NCBI RefSeq assembly: GCF_000317695.1
Contig: NC_019771.1
Location: forward strand, 3,352,001 to 3,416,000
Source: Anabaena cylindrica PCC 7122
GTDB taxonomy: Bacteria > Cyanobacteriota > Cyanobacteriia > Cyanobacteriales > Nostocaceae
DNA: 64,000 nucleotides
Reading direction: 5' to 3'
Shown: one piece after another, positions 25,608 through 33,693 of the stretch
How the letters are laid out: each line of letters opens with the position of its first letter
Numbering within the stretch: the first letter of the stretch is position 1
Position numbers and translations under genes: made by a program
The notes under the pieces: generated by a model
Told to the model about the DNA's origin: nothing
Seen by the model: only the letters and a program-made list of their open reading frames with translations
Database searches by the model: none

Positions 25608-28205
25608 TTACCCTTTAAGAAGGGACAAGAGGTGTAATTTGTATTTTCCTAAATCACACTTAACAATTCCTTTAGGTTTAACCAAATTCTGGAGGGTTTT
25701 GAGTAAAGACCGACTATGTAAAGTGTAAGTGTGAATGGGGTTAAGGATGCCTGTAGCTGTGCTGTTGTCGCCAAAGTCCCATGTAATTGTATGGGTATCT
25801 AATATACCGGGGTCGTTAAAGTTGCCGTTGAAGGTAATGGCTGTGCCTTCATCTGTGGTGATGTCTACACCTGCTTGCACAACTGGAGCAATGTTACTGA
25901 CGTTGGTGGTGATTGTTTGGGATGTGTTTGCACCGTTTGTATCGCTGACTGTGAGGGTAACAGTGTAGATGCCGTTATCAGCAAAGATGTGATTGACGTT
26001 TTCTCCAATTACTGCATCTGTGCCATCGCCAAAGTTCCAACTGTAGGTGAGGTCATTACCAGGGTCAGTGGCTGTGGCGCTGAAGGTGCTGGTTATTCCT
26101 TCTTGAATGTTTGATTCTACCGAAACGTTGTTGATCGTGGGGGCGATGTTGTTGACGGTGACTGTTACTGTTACTGTGGCTTCGTTGGAGATGGCGTTGT
26201 TGTCTAGAATGATGTAGGTGAAGGTGTCTGTACCAACGAAGTTGTTGTTGGGTGTGTAGGTGAGGCTGTTGTCGGAGTTGATGATGATGTTGCCATTTGC
26301 TGCTGTACCCAGTTGGACTGTGCCGTTGGGGGTGCTGTCGTTGGTTAGGACGTTGATAAGTATGGGTTGTCCTTGGTCGGTGGTGGCGGTGTCGTTGTTG
26401 GCTATGGGGGTGATGAGGTCGTCGTTGAGGAGGATGACGTTATCAATGATGACTTGAGCATCTTTGGCACCGAAGCCGAGGAGGTCGAAGTATAAGGTGG
26501 CGGCGGTTCCAGGGGCGATGTTGCTGATGTCGATGTTGACGGTGCGGGGTGTGTTCAGGGCTATTTTGTCGCCGGAGGTGTTTGCTCCTGCGATTTTGAC
26601 GTTGTTACTGAAGTAGGTGTTGCCGGTTTGTTGGAGGTTGAGGAGGGAGTCGGTGTGGGTGAGTCCGGTGGCTGTGCCGATTAGGGGGGTGAGGGTTTGA
26701 GTGTCTAGGAGGGCGACTTCAAAGGCATCGTTGGGGGCGAAGGTGTTGGTTCCTAGTTGGGTGTCTAGGATGGTGAATTGTAGGTATTTGGCGTTGTCGG
26801 GGATGATGAAGGTTTGGGTGAGGTTGCTGAGGAGGGGGGAGTCTTCTGTGAGGACGGCGTGGGAGTTGAGGATGGTGGTTGCTCCACGGGTTGTCCAACC
26901 AAATTCGGGTTTTGTTGGGTCGGTTTCGTTGAAGTTGCCGTTGGTGATGTCTGCTAGTAGTATTGCTGTTAGTGGTGCTGTTAGTTGTGTTGTACTGCTT
27001 GGTGCTACCGTGGTAGTACGGATGGCGTTGAGCATTTGCAGGTTGAGCCATGATGGTAGTTTACGTACACCAGGGGCGAGGGAGTTGTTTATCAGGTCGT
27101 AGGGGTGTGCTTTGGAGTCTAGGTGACTACCGTCTGGGGTGAGGGTGGCGGTGATGTTGTTGGTGATGAAGGTTTTTGTGCCGTTGATGGTTTGGATGTG
27201 GCGGTCAAATTCGCTGTAGCCGTTGATGATGCCTAATAAGTGTCCTGTTTCGTGGAGGATGGTGGTGAGGAGGTCGTATTTGCCATAAGCGTCGCCTGTG
27301 GTGGCGCGGAAGGCTGTGTCGGTGAGGGTGGTGGTGTATTCGCTGTTGTTGTTGGGGGTGGGGTCTATGAACCAGCCGATTCCGTTAGCGTCGTCGTCGA
27401 TGAGGATTGTGCCTCCGTTGGGGCGACCAAAGGAGTCGTAGTTGGTGATTTGGGCTTCGGCTAGTTGTCCGACGGGGAGGTCGGTGATTTGTAAGTTTAA
27501 GTTGAAGGGGTTGGTGGGGTCAAAGAGAGTGTTCCAGAGATTTTGTAGGTTATCTTTATACGTGTTGGTTGTTGCAGGGTTTGAGTTATGGATATTGAAG
27601 AAATGTTGGATAGGTATGAAGCGGGAGAAAGAAACTTTGCTTGGAGTGTTAATTGCAGCAGAACTGGTTTGTTCATGATAGGGGCTGACCTGAGTGGGGC
27701 TGACCTGAGTGGGATCAACTTGGAAGGAGCCTTTTTGGAAGCTGCTAACCTGGACAATACCAATCTCAGTGGGGCTAATCTCAGGGGAGCTTATATGGAA
27801 GGAACTGAGTTGAATGACGCCATCCTTAATGGAGCTAATTTGAGTGGGGCCAGAGGTGGTCAAGCCAACTTCATAAATGCTTCCTTTGTCAACACCAATC
27901 TGAGCGGAGCCGAAATGTACCAATGCGGTTTTAATGGCGCTAATTTCAGCCATGCTATTCTCAGGGATGCTTTCGTGAACCACTCCTCTTTCGATGGTGC
28001 TAACTTCACCAATGCCGATTTGCGTTCGGTCGAGGGCTTCTATAACATTCGTAAGGCTATTTTCTGTAATACCATCATGCCTGATGGAAGTATTTGGTAC
28101 GACAGTATTGGGTATTGAAGACGATACAATATTGCTGTTAGTATATATTTCATTCTTTTGGGAACCCAAAAATTCGTCTGCAAGAAGAGGAACACCATCA
28201 GGCAT
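25608..28205 (-). CDS. Metzincin-like zinc protease / PKD-domain protein with N-terminal TQ-rich region
   Basis: 865 residues. Residues ~30-190 are a repetitive 'SPTQVSPTQIS'-type region; ~205-385 hold a zinc-protease-like domain with 'ILHETGHLLG' (HExxHxxG) and later His; then a concanavalin/carbohydrate-like stretch, a cadherin-like 'NDSTPNGTVQLG' module and two PKD domains ('SWNFGDGTD', 'TWDFGDNST'). Such proteins in cyanobacteria are large exported proteins. The second PKD breaks off at 'HTYT' and ends in an unrelated tail 'LHSRSLLKTLQNLV', so the C-terminus is truncated. The TQ region is encoded antisense to an intact pentapeptide-repeat gene in exact codon register. No SD precedes the ATG. 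Confidence 0.7.
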   Translation of the reverse strand: MPDGVPLLADEFLGSQKNEIYTNSNIVSSSIPNTVVPNTSIRHDGITENSLTNVIEALDRTQIGIGEVSTIERGVVHESIPENSMAEISAIKTALVHFGSAQIGVDKGSIYEVGLTTSGPTQISSIKDGVIQLSSFHISSPEISPTEIGIVQVSSFQKGSFQVDPTQVSPTQVSPYHEQTSSAAINTPSKVSFSRFIPIQHFFNIHNSNPATTNTYKDNLQNLWNTLFDPTNPFNLNLQITDLPVGQLAEAQITNYDSFGRPNGGTILIDDDANGIGWFIDPTPNNNSEYTTTLTDTAFRATTGDAYGKYDLLTTILHETGHLLGIINGYSEFDRHIQTINGTKTFITNNITATLTPDGSHLDSKAHPYDLINNSLAPGVRKLPSWLNLQMLNAIRTTTVAPSSTTQLTAPLTAILLADITNGNFNETDPTKPEFGWTTRGATTILNSHAVLTEDSPLLSNLTQTFIIPDNAKYLQFTILDTQLGTNTFAPNDAFEVALLDTQTLTPLIGTATGLTHTDSLLNLQQTGNTYFSNNVKIAGANTSGDKIALNTPRTVNIDISNIAPGTAATLYFDLLGFGAKDAQVIIDNVILLNDDLITPIANNDTATTDQGQPILINVLTNDSTPNGTVQLGTAANGNIIINSDNSLTYTPNNNFVGTDTFTYIILDNNAISNEATVTVTVTVNNIAPTINNVSVESNIQEGITSTFSATATDPGNDLTYSWNFGDGTDAVIGENVNHIFADNGIYTVTLTVSDTNGANTSQTITTNVSNIAPVVQAGVDITTDEGTAITFNGNFNDPGILDTHTITWDFGDNSTATGILNPIHTYTLHSRSLLKTLQNLVKPKGIVKCDLGKYKLHLLSLLKG
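27588..28118 (+). CDS. Pentapeptide-repeat protein (176 aa), copy A
   Basis: Begins 'MDIEEMLDRYEAGERNF', a usual lead-in, then about 20 A(D/N)LXX repeats ('ADLSGADLSGINLEGA'), which fold as a right-handed quadrilateral beta-helix; ends 'TIMPDGSIWYDS', a common tail. Wholly contained within, and antisense to, the 5' end of the metalloprotease-like gene, with coincident codon boundaries. Its 15 leucine codons include no TTA or CTA and its 14 serines no TCA, the codons that would create stops on the other strand. Weak AGGG lies about 12 bases before ATG. Function of such proteins is usually unknown. Confidence 0.6.
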   Translation: MDIEEMLDRYEAGERNFAWSVNCSRTGLFMIGADLSGADLSGINLEGAFLEAANLDNTNLSGANLRGAYMEGTELNDAILNGANLSGARGGQANFINASFVNTNLSGAEMYQCGFNGANFSHAILRDAFVNHSSFDGANFTNADLRSVEGFYNIRKAIFCNTIMPDGSIWYDSIGY

Positions 28206-28269
28206 ATCTGTAGGTTCACGCTTGTCTTTATTGGCTTCGATAACAGCTTGAGTGGCTGTAGTGCGATCG

Positions 28270-28487
28270 CTGATCTTGTAGGTTGGGTTGAGGAACGAAA
28301 CCCAAAATTAACGATATCTAAAAGAATTGATAAATATAAATTAACTGTACAAATATTCCCACATAATATATATTCACTTTAACAATACCTTGTCCAAATA
28401 GAAAAAAGTCTTAATTTGTAGGTAGAGGAATGAAACCCAACGCATTTTTTGGGTTGATCTGTCGCTTAACTCAACCTACATTAGTTA
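28270..28487. repeat. REP-like repeat block, duplicated copy 1
   Basis: Starts CTTGTAGGTTGGGTTGAGGAACG and ends CTTAACTCAACCTACATT. Over about 200 bases it matches 30375-30607, including the non-palindromic middle (TATATATTCACTTTAA...CAATACCTTGTCC), so the flank was duplicated with the gene. Confidence 0.8.
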
Positions 28488-28811
28488 TTCTGATTCTTCC
28501 TCTCTCATTGGTTTTTGAGCCGTGTGTCGCACAAAAATAATTTGAACATTATCGTCAACAATTGTAAAAATAATTCGATAGGCGTTTCTTCCTTTTCCAT
28601 ATATAAATTGTCGTATTTCTTGATCAAAAAATTCATTTTCAAATGCTAGAGAACAACGAGAAGGCATTATTTCTAGTGATAAAATAGATTTATATAATCC
28701 GTCTAACCATGTTCTAGCCTTTTAGTGAGAAATATTACTAAACCAGAAATAAGCATCTTCTATTGCTTTCTGCGCTTCTGGTTGGATGATGATTTGATAT
28801 TTATCATTCAT
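28485..28811 (-). pseudogene. RelE/ParE-type toxin, interrupted by an in-frame stop
   Basis: From ATG 28811 the frame reads MNDKYQIIIQPEAQKAIEDA...FSNISH, then TAA at 28724-28722, then continues in the same frame to 'KARTWLDGLYKSILSLEIMPSRC...GRNAYRIIFTIVDDNVQIIFVRHTAQ'. This is a complete ParE/RelE-superfamily toxin except for the single nonsense codon. The start overlaps the antitoxin stop (ATGAATGA), as in functional operons. A 60-residue C-terminal fragment could be reinitiated at 28667. It probably lost toxicity recently. Confidence 0.8.
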
Positions 28812-29097
28812 TGGAACTATCTAATTTATTAAATAGTTCATTAAAGAAATCTTCGGCTTTTTTTCCTTCACCCTGCTGCATTTGTTCTAAGCCTAGTTTA
28901 ATGCCTTTTAAAGTTTCTACTAACTCAGCAGCATCTAATAGTTCTTGATAAGATTCTGCATCTTGAACAACTAACTCGGCTTTTCCGTTGACAGTGAGAA
29001 CTAAGGGGTGTTTTGTTTTTTTAATCTGTTGTAGAAATTCAGTGGTGTTACGCTTAAATTCGGTGAGGGAATGTATATCTTTAGTAAGGTTTATCAT
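28804..29097 (-). CDS. Phd/YefM-family antitoxin
   Basis: 97 residues from ATG 29097 (MINLTKDIHSLTEFKRNTTEFL...); an upstream ATG at 29118 is less likely. The N-terminal Phd/YefM DNA-binding domain is clear ('HPLVLTVNGKAELVVQDAESYQELL', cited by 'VNGKAELVVQDAESYQELL'). It overlaps the toxin gene by 8 bases. It would normally neutralise the ParE/RelE toxin and repress the operon; here the toxin is broken. Confidence 0.85.
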   Translation of the reverse strand: MINLTKDIHSLTEFKRNTTEFLQQIKKTKHPLVLTVNGKAELVVQDAESYQELLDAAELVETLKGIKLGLEQMQQGEGKKAEDFFNELFNKLDSSNE

Positions 29098-29179
29098 GGC
29101 TGCAAGTTTAATTAGCATCTAATTCAATGTTATTTGTGATTGGTAGTGTTTGTCAATGATTTTTTTGAGTGGGTTGGTT

Positions 29180-29296
29180 ATTAAAGCTGTTGTTTGGTTG
29201 CGCGATTCCTGCGGAGCGCTAGTTCCCTCCGGGACGCAATGCGATCGCGATCGCTTAACCCAACCTACGAAAAATGGACAAGATATTGCTTTAAAC
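29180..29296. repeat. REP-like repeat block joining the truncated copy B
   Basis: Contains GATTCCTGCGGAGCGCTAGTTCC, two overlapping GCGATCGC-like sites, CTTAACCCAACCTACGAAAAATGG and ACAAGATATTGCTTTAAACCAAC. The final segment is identical to 30630-30657. It supplies the stop codon of the truncated metalloprotease copy. Confidence 0.7.
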
Positions 29297-30407
29297 CAAC
29301 TATGAGGGAGGGGAGTTTACGGACACCTGGGGTGAGGGTGGTGTTCATGAGGTCGTAGGGGTGTGCTTTGGGGTCTAGGTGGCTACTGTCGTTGGTGATG
29401 GTGGCGTTGATGTTGTTGGTGATGAGGTGTTTGGTACCGTCGATGGTTTGGATGTGGCGGTCAAATTCGCTGTAGCCGTTGATGATGCCTGCTAGGTGTC
29501 CCATTTCGTGGAGGATGGTGGTTAGCAGGTCGTATTTACCGAATGCTTCGCCTGTGGTAGCGCGGTAGGCTGTGTCGGTAAGGGTGGTGGTGTATTCGCT
29601 GTTGTCGTTGGGGGTGGGGTCTATGAACCAACCGATTCCGTTAGCGTCCTCGTCGATGAGGATTGTGCCTCTGTTGGGGCGACCAAGGGAGTCGTAGTTG
29701 GTGATAACAGCTTCGGCGAGTTGTCCTGTGGGGAGGTCGGTTACAGTGATGTAGAGGTTAAAAAGAGTTTGGGTATATAAACCTAAGAGACTCGATATAC
29801 TAGCTTGGATGTCGGAAATTTCAACAGAAAAGGCATTATGAGTAAAAGCAAACTATTGCTCAAGAATAGGGAAATTCTCGAACTCTACACTACTGGTGTT
29901 AGAGATTTCACTATGTTTAACTTGTACATTAGTGACGGAATTATCGGAGCTAATTTGAGCGGGGTAAATCTCAGTGGGTTGGATTTGTCCGACTCCTACA
30001 TGGAAAATATTAACTTGAGTGGAGCTAATTTGAGTGGAACTATTCTCAATTCTGTTTGTTTGGATGGAGCTAATTTGAGTGGGGCTAACTTGAGTAGGGC
30101 TATCTTGGTTAGAGCTAGTTTGTATAGAGTTGACATGACTGGAGCCAATATAACCGATGCTAGTTTGGGATATGCTGATATTGTTAACTGCAACTTGACC
30201 AATGCCAATTTGACTGGGGCTGACATTGAAGGTAGTTGGTTCGAGGGTAATATCCATCAAAACACTATTTTGCCTGATGGTAGTATCCGCACTGACTGAC
30301 TCAGATTCTTCAGAATCTGCTAGTAAAAATGCACTTATAGGATTTGTACCGGAAGTGAGTGGAATCGCAATTCCTCGTAGGTTGGGTTGAGGAACGAAAC
30401 CCAACAT
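29265..30407 (-). pseudogene. Second, truncated copy of the metzincin-like gene with in-frame TAG
   Basis: The frame from 30407 encodes a TQ-rich region ('DSPTQVSPTQISSIQ') to a TAG at 29855-29853, then continues in the same frame with 'LYITVTDLPTGQLAEAVITNYD' (cited by 'TDLPTGQLAEA'), 'ILHEMGHLAGIINGYSEFDRH' (zinc site) and 'YDLMNTTLTPGVRKLPS', before ending in REP sequence at 29265. It closely parallels the copy at 25.6-28.2 kb. One nonsense codon plus loss of the C-terminal half make it a remnant. The antisense pentapeptide gene here is intact. Confidence 0.8.
29838..30299 (+). CDS. Pentapeptide-repeat protein (153 aa), copy B
   Basis: From ATG 29838 ('MSKSKLLLKNREILELYTTGVRDF', a standard lead-in) through about 18 A(N/D)LSG repeats to the tail 'TILPDGSIRTD'. 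Antisense to the degenerate second metalloprotease copy in the same codon register as copy A. Of 22 leucine codons none is TTA and one is CTA; that CTA (29853-29855) is exactly the TAG that breaks the other strand. No TCA. The upstream AAAGG is a weak ribosome site. Confidence 0.6.
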   Translation: MSKSKLLLKNREILELYTTGVRDFTMFNLYISDGIIGANLSGVNLSGLDLSDSYMENINLSGANLSGTILNSVCLDGANLSGANLSRAILVRASLYRVDMTGANITDASLGYADIVNCNLTNANLTGADIEGSWFEGNIHQNTILPDGSIRTD

Positions 30408-30660
30408 TAATGATATCTAATCTAATCTAATCTAAAAGAATTAATAACTATAAATGAACTGTACAAATATTTCTACATCATATATATTCACTTTAAAACA
30501 ATACCTTGTCCAGATCGAAAAAAGTCTTAATTTATAGGTTGGTTTGTTCGCGTTAGCGTTGCGGAGCAATAAAATAAAACCTAACGCATTTGTTGGGTTG
30601 CGCTGTCGCTTAACCCAACATACGAAAAATGGACAAGATATTGCTTTAAACCAACACAAT
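30375..30660. repeat. REP-like repeat block, duplicated copy 2
   Basis: Mirrors 28270-28487 and then extends through 'GCATTTGTTGGGTTGCGCTGTCGCTTAACCC' to 'GATATTGCTTTAAACCAAC'. Includes a small (TAATC)n run near 30418. Lies directly 3' of the RAYT gene. Confidence 0.8.
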
Positions 30661-30673
30661 ATTTTGATATTGT

Positions 30674-31216
30674 TCACTCACTTCCTACATCATCTGGAAA
30701 TTCTAACTTCATACCAGCACCCCAATCAATTGTATATATACCCTGGGTAACATAACGATGAAAACTCGAATATTGCCAATCCTTGGGTGCCATTACATAA
30801 CCATGTCGCACTGGATTATAATGAATGTAATCAACGTGTTGCTGAAAATCAAACTCATCACGAATTTGATGTTCCCAAAAACGGCGTTGCCAAACAGCTT
30901 GCTCTTTTTTGAGTTGACGTGATGCAGAGGTTTTCCCCTTATATTGTGGATGACAAAGACGAGTAAAATTGCTCTTAATTAACCGCCACCGCCGAGAAAA
31001 ATCATCATCTCCTGGTGGCAATGTCCAAATACAATGTAAATGGTTTGGTAAAACAACAATCGCATCTACAGTAAATAAATGCTTCTGGATAACTTCTCTA
31101 AACACTTTGCGTAACAGGAAAATATTTTCTTGCTCACACAAAAATTGAAGACGATTGTAGGTGACTTGAGTAAAAAAGAAAGTCCCTCCTTCTACCTTAG
31201 CTCTGCGGTATTCCAT
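30674..31216 (-). CDS. REP-associated tyrosine transposase (RAYT), IS200-like
   Basis: 180 residues from ATG 31216 (MEYRRAKVEGG...). The HUH motif is 'LPNHLHCIW' and the catalytic Tyr lies in 'VDYIHYNPVRHGYV', both hallmarks of TnpA_REP/Y1 transposases. These enzymes nick single-stranded DNA and are thought to mobilise neighbouring REP sequences. GTAGGTTGGGTT-type repeats sit on its 3' side (30375-30660) and a related sequence on its 5' side (31217-31278), which supports a REP-RAYT unit. The gene appears intact. Confidence 0.9.
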   Translation of the reverse strand: MEYRRAKVEGGTFFFTQVTYNRLQFLCEQENIFLLRKVFREVIQKHLFTVDAIVVLPNHLHCIWTLPPGDDDFSRRWRLIKSNFTRLCHPQYKGKTSASRQLKKEQAVWQRRFWEHQIRDEFDFQQHVDYIHYNPVRHGYVMAPKDWQYSSFHRYVTQGIYTIDWGAGMKLEFPDDVGSE

Positions 31217-31278
31217 AGTGCGATCCGTAGGAATCGCTGATTTTGTAGCGTGAGTTAACGAAGTGTAACGCACTGTTA
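31217..31278. repeat. REP-like element 5' of the RAYT gene
   Basis: AGTGCGATCCGTAGGAATCGCTGATTTTGTAG resembles AGTGCGATCGCTGATCTTGTAG at 28258 with a 9-base insertion, then AACGAAGTGTAACGCACT closes a palindrome. Confidence 0.55.
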
Positions 31279-31363
31279 AATATACTTTATCCTTTTCTAA
31301 AAGGCTAGATAATCATAATTTGTGCTACTTGGCATTTTATTCATCATTAAAATTCTTGTTGTA

Positions 31364-31523
31364 GGGAGCATCCCAATTTTGCAAAAACATTGCAAATTGT
31401 CATTCTGAGCGGAACGGAGTGAAGCATTCGCGTAGCGTTCTGAAGGAAAGAATCTAGCGAGATGCTTCATTGCGCTTCGCTTCATTCAGCATGACACTAA
31501 ACTTACATATTTGGGATGCTCCC
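31364..31523. mobile_element. MITE with 13-bp TIR and 8-bp target duplication
   Basis: TIR GGGAGCATCCCAA (31364-31376) and TTGGGATGCTCCC (31511-31523) are perfect, and TTGTTGTA flanks both sides (31356-31363 and 31524-31531). The 160-base interior has no transposase; it carries the GTCATTCTGAGC...AGCATGAC palindrome common in cyanobacteria. The intact target duplication points to a fairly recent insertion, just upstream of acs. Confidence 0.85.
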
Positions 31524-31607
31524 TTGTTGTACCGCATAATTTTATTATCACTACATAATTTACTACTACCATAGTTTTTAGTCACAATATTCTTTGCATA
31601 CATCATT

Positions 31608-33578
31608 ATGTCTCAACCGACTATAGAGTCCATTTTACAAGAGAAGCGTCTGTTTCATCCTCCAAGTGTTTTTTCGCAACAAGCGAATATCAAAAGTTTA
31701 GAAGATTATGAACGTCTATATGATAAAGCTAAAGCTGATCCTCAACAATTTTGGGCGGAATTGGCAGAAACCGAGTTGCATTGGTTCCAAAAATGGAACA
31801 AAGTACTAGACTGGCAACCTCCGTTTGCGAAGTGGTTTGTTGACGGTAAGATTAATATTTCTTACAACTGTCTTGACAGACATCTCACTACTTGGCGGAA
31901 AAATAAAGCGGCGTTGATTTGGGAAGGAGAACCGGGAGATTCCCGCACTCTTACTTATGCTCAATTACATCGGGAAGTTTGTCAATTTGCCAATGTCTTG
32001 AAGCAGTTAGGGGTGAAAAAAGGCGATCGCATTGGGATTTATATGCCCATGATACCAGAAGCGGCTATAGCCATGTTAGCCTGTGCCAGAATTGGCGCAC
32101 CCCACAGCGTGGTTTTTGGGGGTTTTAGTGCCGAGGCTTTGCGCGATCGCTTGAACGATGCTGAGGCTAAACTAGTGATTACAGCCGATGGTGGTTGGCG
32201 TAAAGATGCGATCGTTCCCCTCAAAGAACAAGTAGACAAAGCCTTAGATCATGGTCTTGTTCCCAGCGTGACAGATGTGTTAGTGGTAAAACGCACAGGT
32301 CAAAAAACACACATGGAATTAGGGCGCGACCATTGGTGGCATGATTTACAAAAAGGTGTTTCCGCTGATTGTCCTGCTGAACCAATGGACAGCGAAGATA
32401 TGCTGTTTGTCCTCTACACTTCTGGAAGTACTGGCAAACCGAAAGGGGTTGTGCATACCACAGGAGGATATAACTTATACACCCATATCACCACCAAATG
32501 GATTTTTGACCTCCAAGAAACAGATGTATATTGGTGTACCGCTGATGTAGGTTGGATTACTGGACATAGCTATATTGTCTATGGCCCGCTTTCCAACGGT
32601 GCAACCACTGTCATGTATGAAGGTGCGCCCCGTGCTTCTAATCCTGGTTGCTTCTGGGATGTCATTGAAAAATACGGCGTAACTACATTTTATACAGCAC
32701 CGACAGCGATTCGGGCATTTATTAAAATGGGTGAACATTTACCCAATACGCGGAATCTGTCTTCTTTGCGTTTACTGGGAACCGTCGGTGAACCAATTAA
32801 CCCAGAAGCTTGGATGTGGTATCACAAAATCATTGGTGGTGAACGTTGTCCCATCGTTGATACTTGGTGGCAAACGGAAACAGGTGGGATTATGATTACA
32901 CCCTTACCTGGTGCAATTCCCACTAAACCCGGTTCTGCAACTCGTCCTTTCCCTGGAATTGTTGCCGATGTTGTCGATTTAGAAGGTAATACTGTCCCTG
33001 AAAATGAAGGTGGTTATTTAGCTGTTCGGCATCCGTGGCCGGGAATGATGCGGAATGTTTACGGTGATCCAGACCGTTTCCGTCGGACTTATTGGGAACA
33101 TATTCCCCCCAAAGATGGTAATTATACGTATTTTGCTGGTGATGGTGCCAGAAAAGATGAGGACGGTTATTTCTGGGTCATGGGGCGTGTCGATGATGTG
33201 CTGAATGTGTCAGGACACCGCCTGGGAACGATGGAAGTAGAGTCTGCATTGGTGTCTCATCCTGCGGTTGCGGAAGCTGCGGTGGTGGGTAAACCGGATG
33301 ATTTGAAGGGTGAGGAAGTAGTGGCTTTTGTGACTTTAGAGGGGACTTATCAAGCCAGTGAAGAGTTGAGTAAGGAACTGAAGAAGCACGTTGTCAGTGA
33401 AATTGGTGCGATCGCACGTCCAGGTGAAATCAGGTTTACAGACGCTTTACCAAAAACGCGATCGGGTAAAATTATGCGGCGTTTGCTGCGGAATCTGGCT
33501 GCGGGTGAGGAAGTATCGGGAGACACTTCAACTTTAGAAGATCGCAGTGTTTTAGATAAGTTACGAGAAGGGAATTAA
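31608..33578 (+). CDS. acs: Acetyl-coenzyme A synthetase
   Basis: 656 residues, standard length. AMP-forming motifs are 'YTSGSTGKPKG' and 'TWWQTETGG', and the acetylatable catalytic lysine is in 'KTRSGKIMRR'. It converts acetate, CoA and ATP to acetyl-CoA, AMP and PPi. The MITE at 31364-31523 ends 84 bases before the ATG and may have displaced or supplied promoter elements. A hairpin terminator follows at 33617. Confidence 0.97.
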   Translation: MSQPTIESILQEKRLFHPPSVFSQQANIKSLEDYERLYDKAKADPQQFWAELAETELHWFQKWNKVLDWQPPFAKWFVDGKINISYNCLDRHLTTWRKNKAALIWEGEPGDSRTLTYAQLHREVCQFANVLKQLGVKKGDRIGIYMPMIPEAAIAMLACARIGAPHSVVFGGFSAEALRDRLNDAEAKLVITADGGWRKDAIVPLKEQVDKALDHGLVPSVTDVLVVKRTGQKTHMELGRDHWWHDLQKGVSADCPAEPMDSEDMLFVLYTSGSTGKPKGVVHTTGGYNLYTHITTKWIFDLQETDVYWCTADVGWITGHSYIVYGPLSNGATTVMYEGAPRASNPGCFWDVIEKYGVTTFYTAPTAIRAFIKMGEHLPNTRNLSSLRLLGTVGEPINPEAWMWYHKIIGGERCPIVDTWWQTETGGIMITPLPGAIPTKPGSATRPFPGIVADVVDLEGNTVPENEGGYLAVRHPWPGMMRNVYGDPDRFRRTYWEHIPPKDGNYTYFAGDGARKDEDGYFWVMGRVDDVLNVSGHRLGTMEVESALVSHPAVAEAAVVGKPDDLKGEEVVAFVTLEGTYQASEELSKELKKHVVSEIGAIARPGEIRFTDALPKTRSGKIMRRLLRNLAAGEEVSGDTSTLEDRSVLDKLREGN

Positions 33579-33616
33579 TTTAGGCTAGTTTTTCACAACT
33601 GTGTAAAATCTGTATG

Positions 33617-33638
33617 GGGTGGGCAAAATTGCCTACCC
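33617..33638 (+). terminator. Rho-independent terminator-like hairpin after acs
   Basis: GGGTGGGCA-AAAT-TGCCTACCC (one G-T pair) followed by TTTATTGT. Confidence 0.65.
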
Positions 33639-33693
33639 TTTATTGTGGGAAGAAAATTATAACTTGAATTATAATAGGAGTATATGTAAGAAA

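Noticed and set aside
26260..27102. Plus-strand ORFs inside the protease gene
   Set aside because: They lie antisense to conserved domains without any recognisable protein pattern; unlike the pentapeptide region they carry no family signal.
30441..30750. ORFs on both strands upstream of the RAYT stop
   Set aside because: Entirely REP-like repeat sequence.
31297..31485. 62-aa ORF 'MKRSAMKHLARFF...'
   Set aside because: It is the MITE interior read in one frame.
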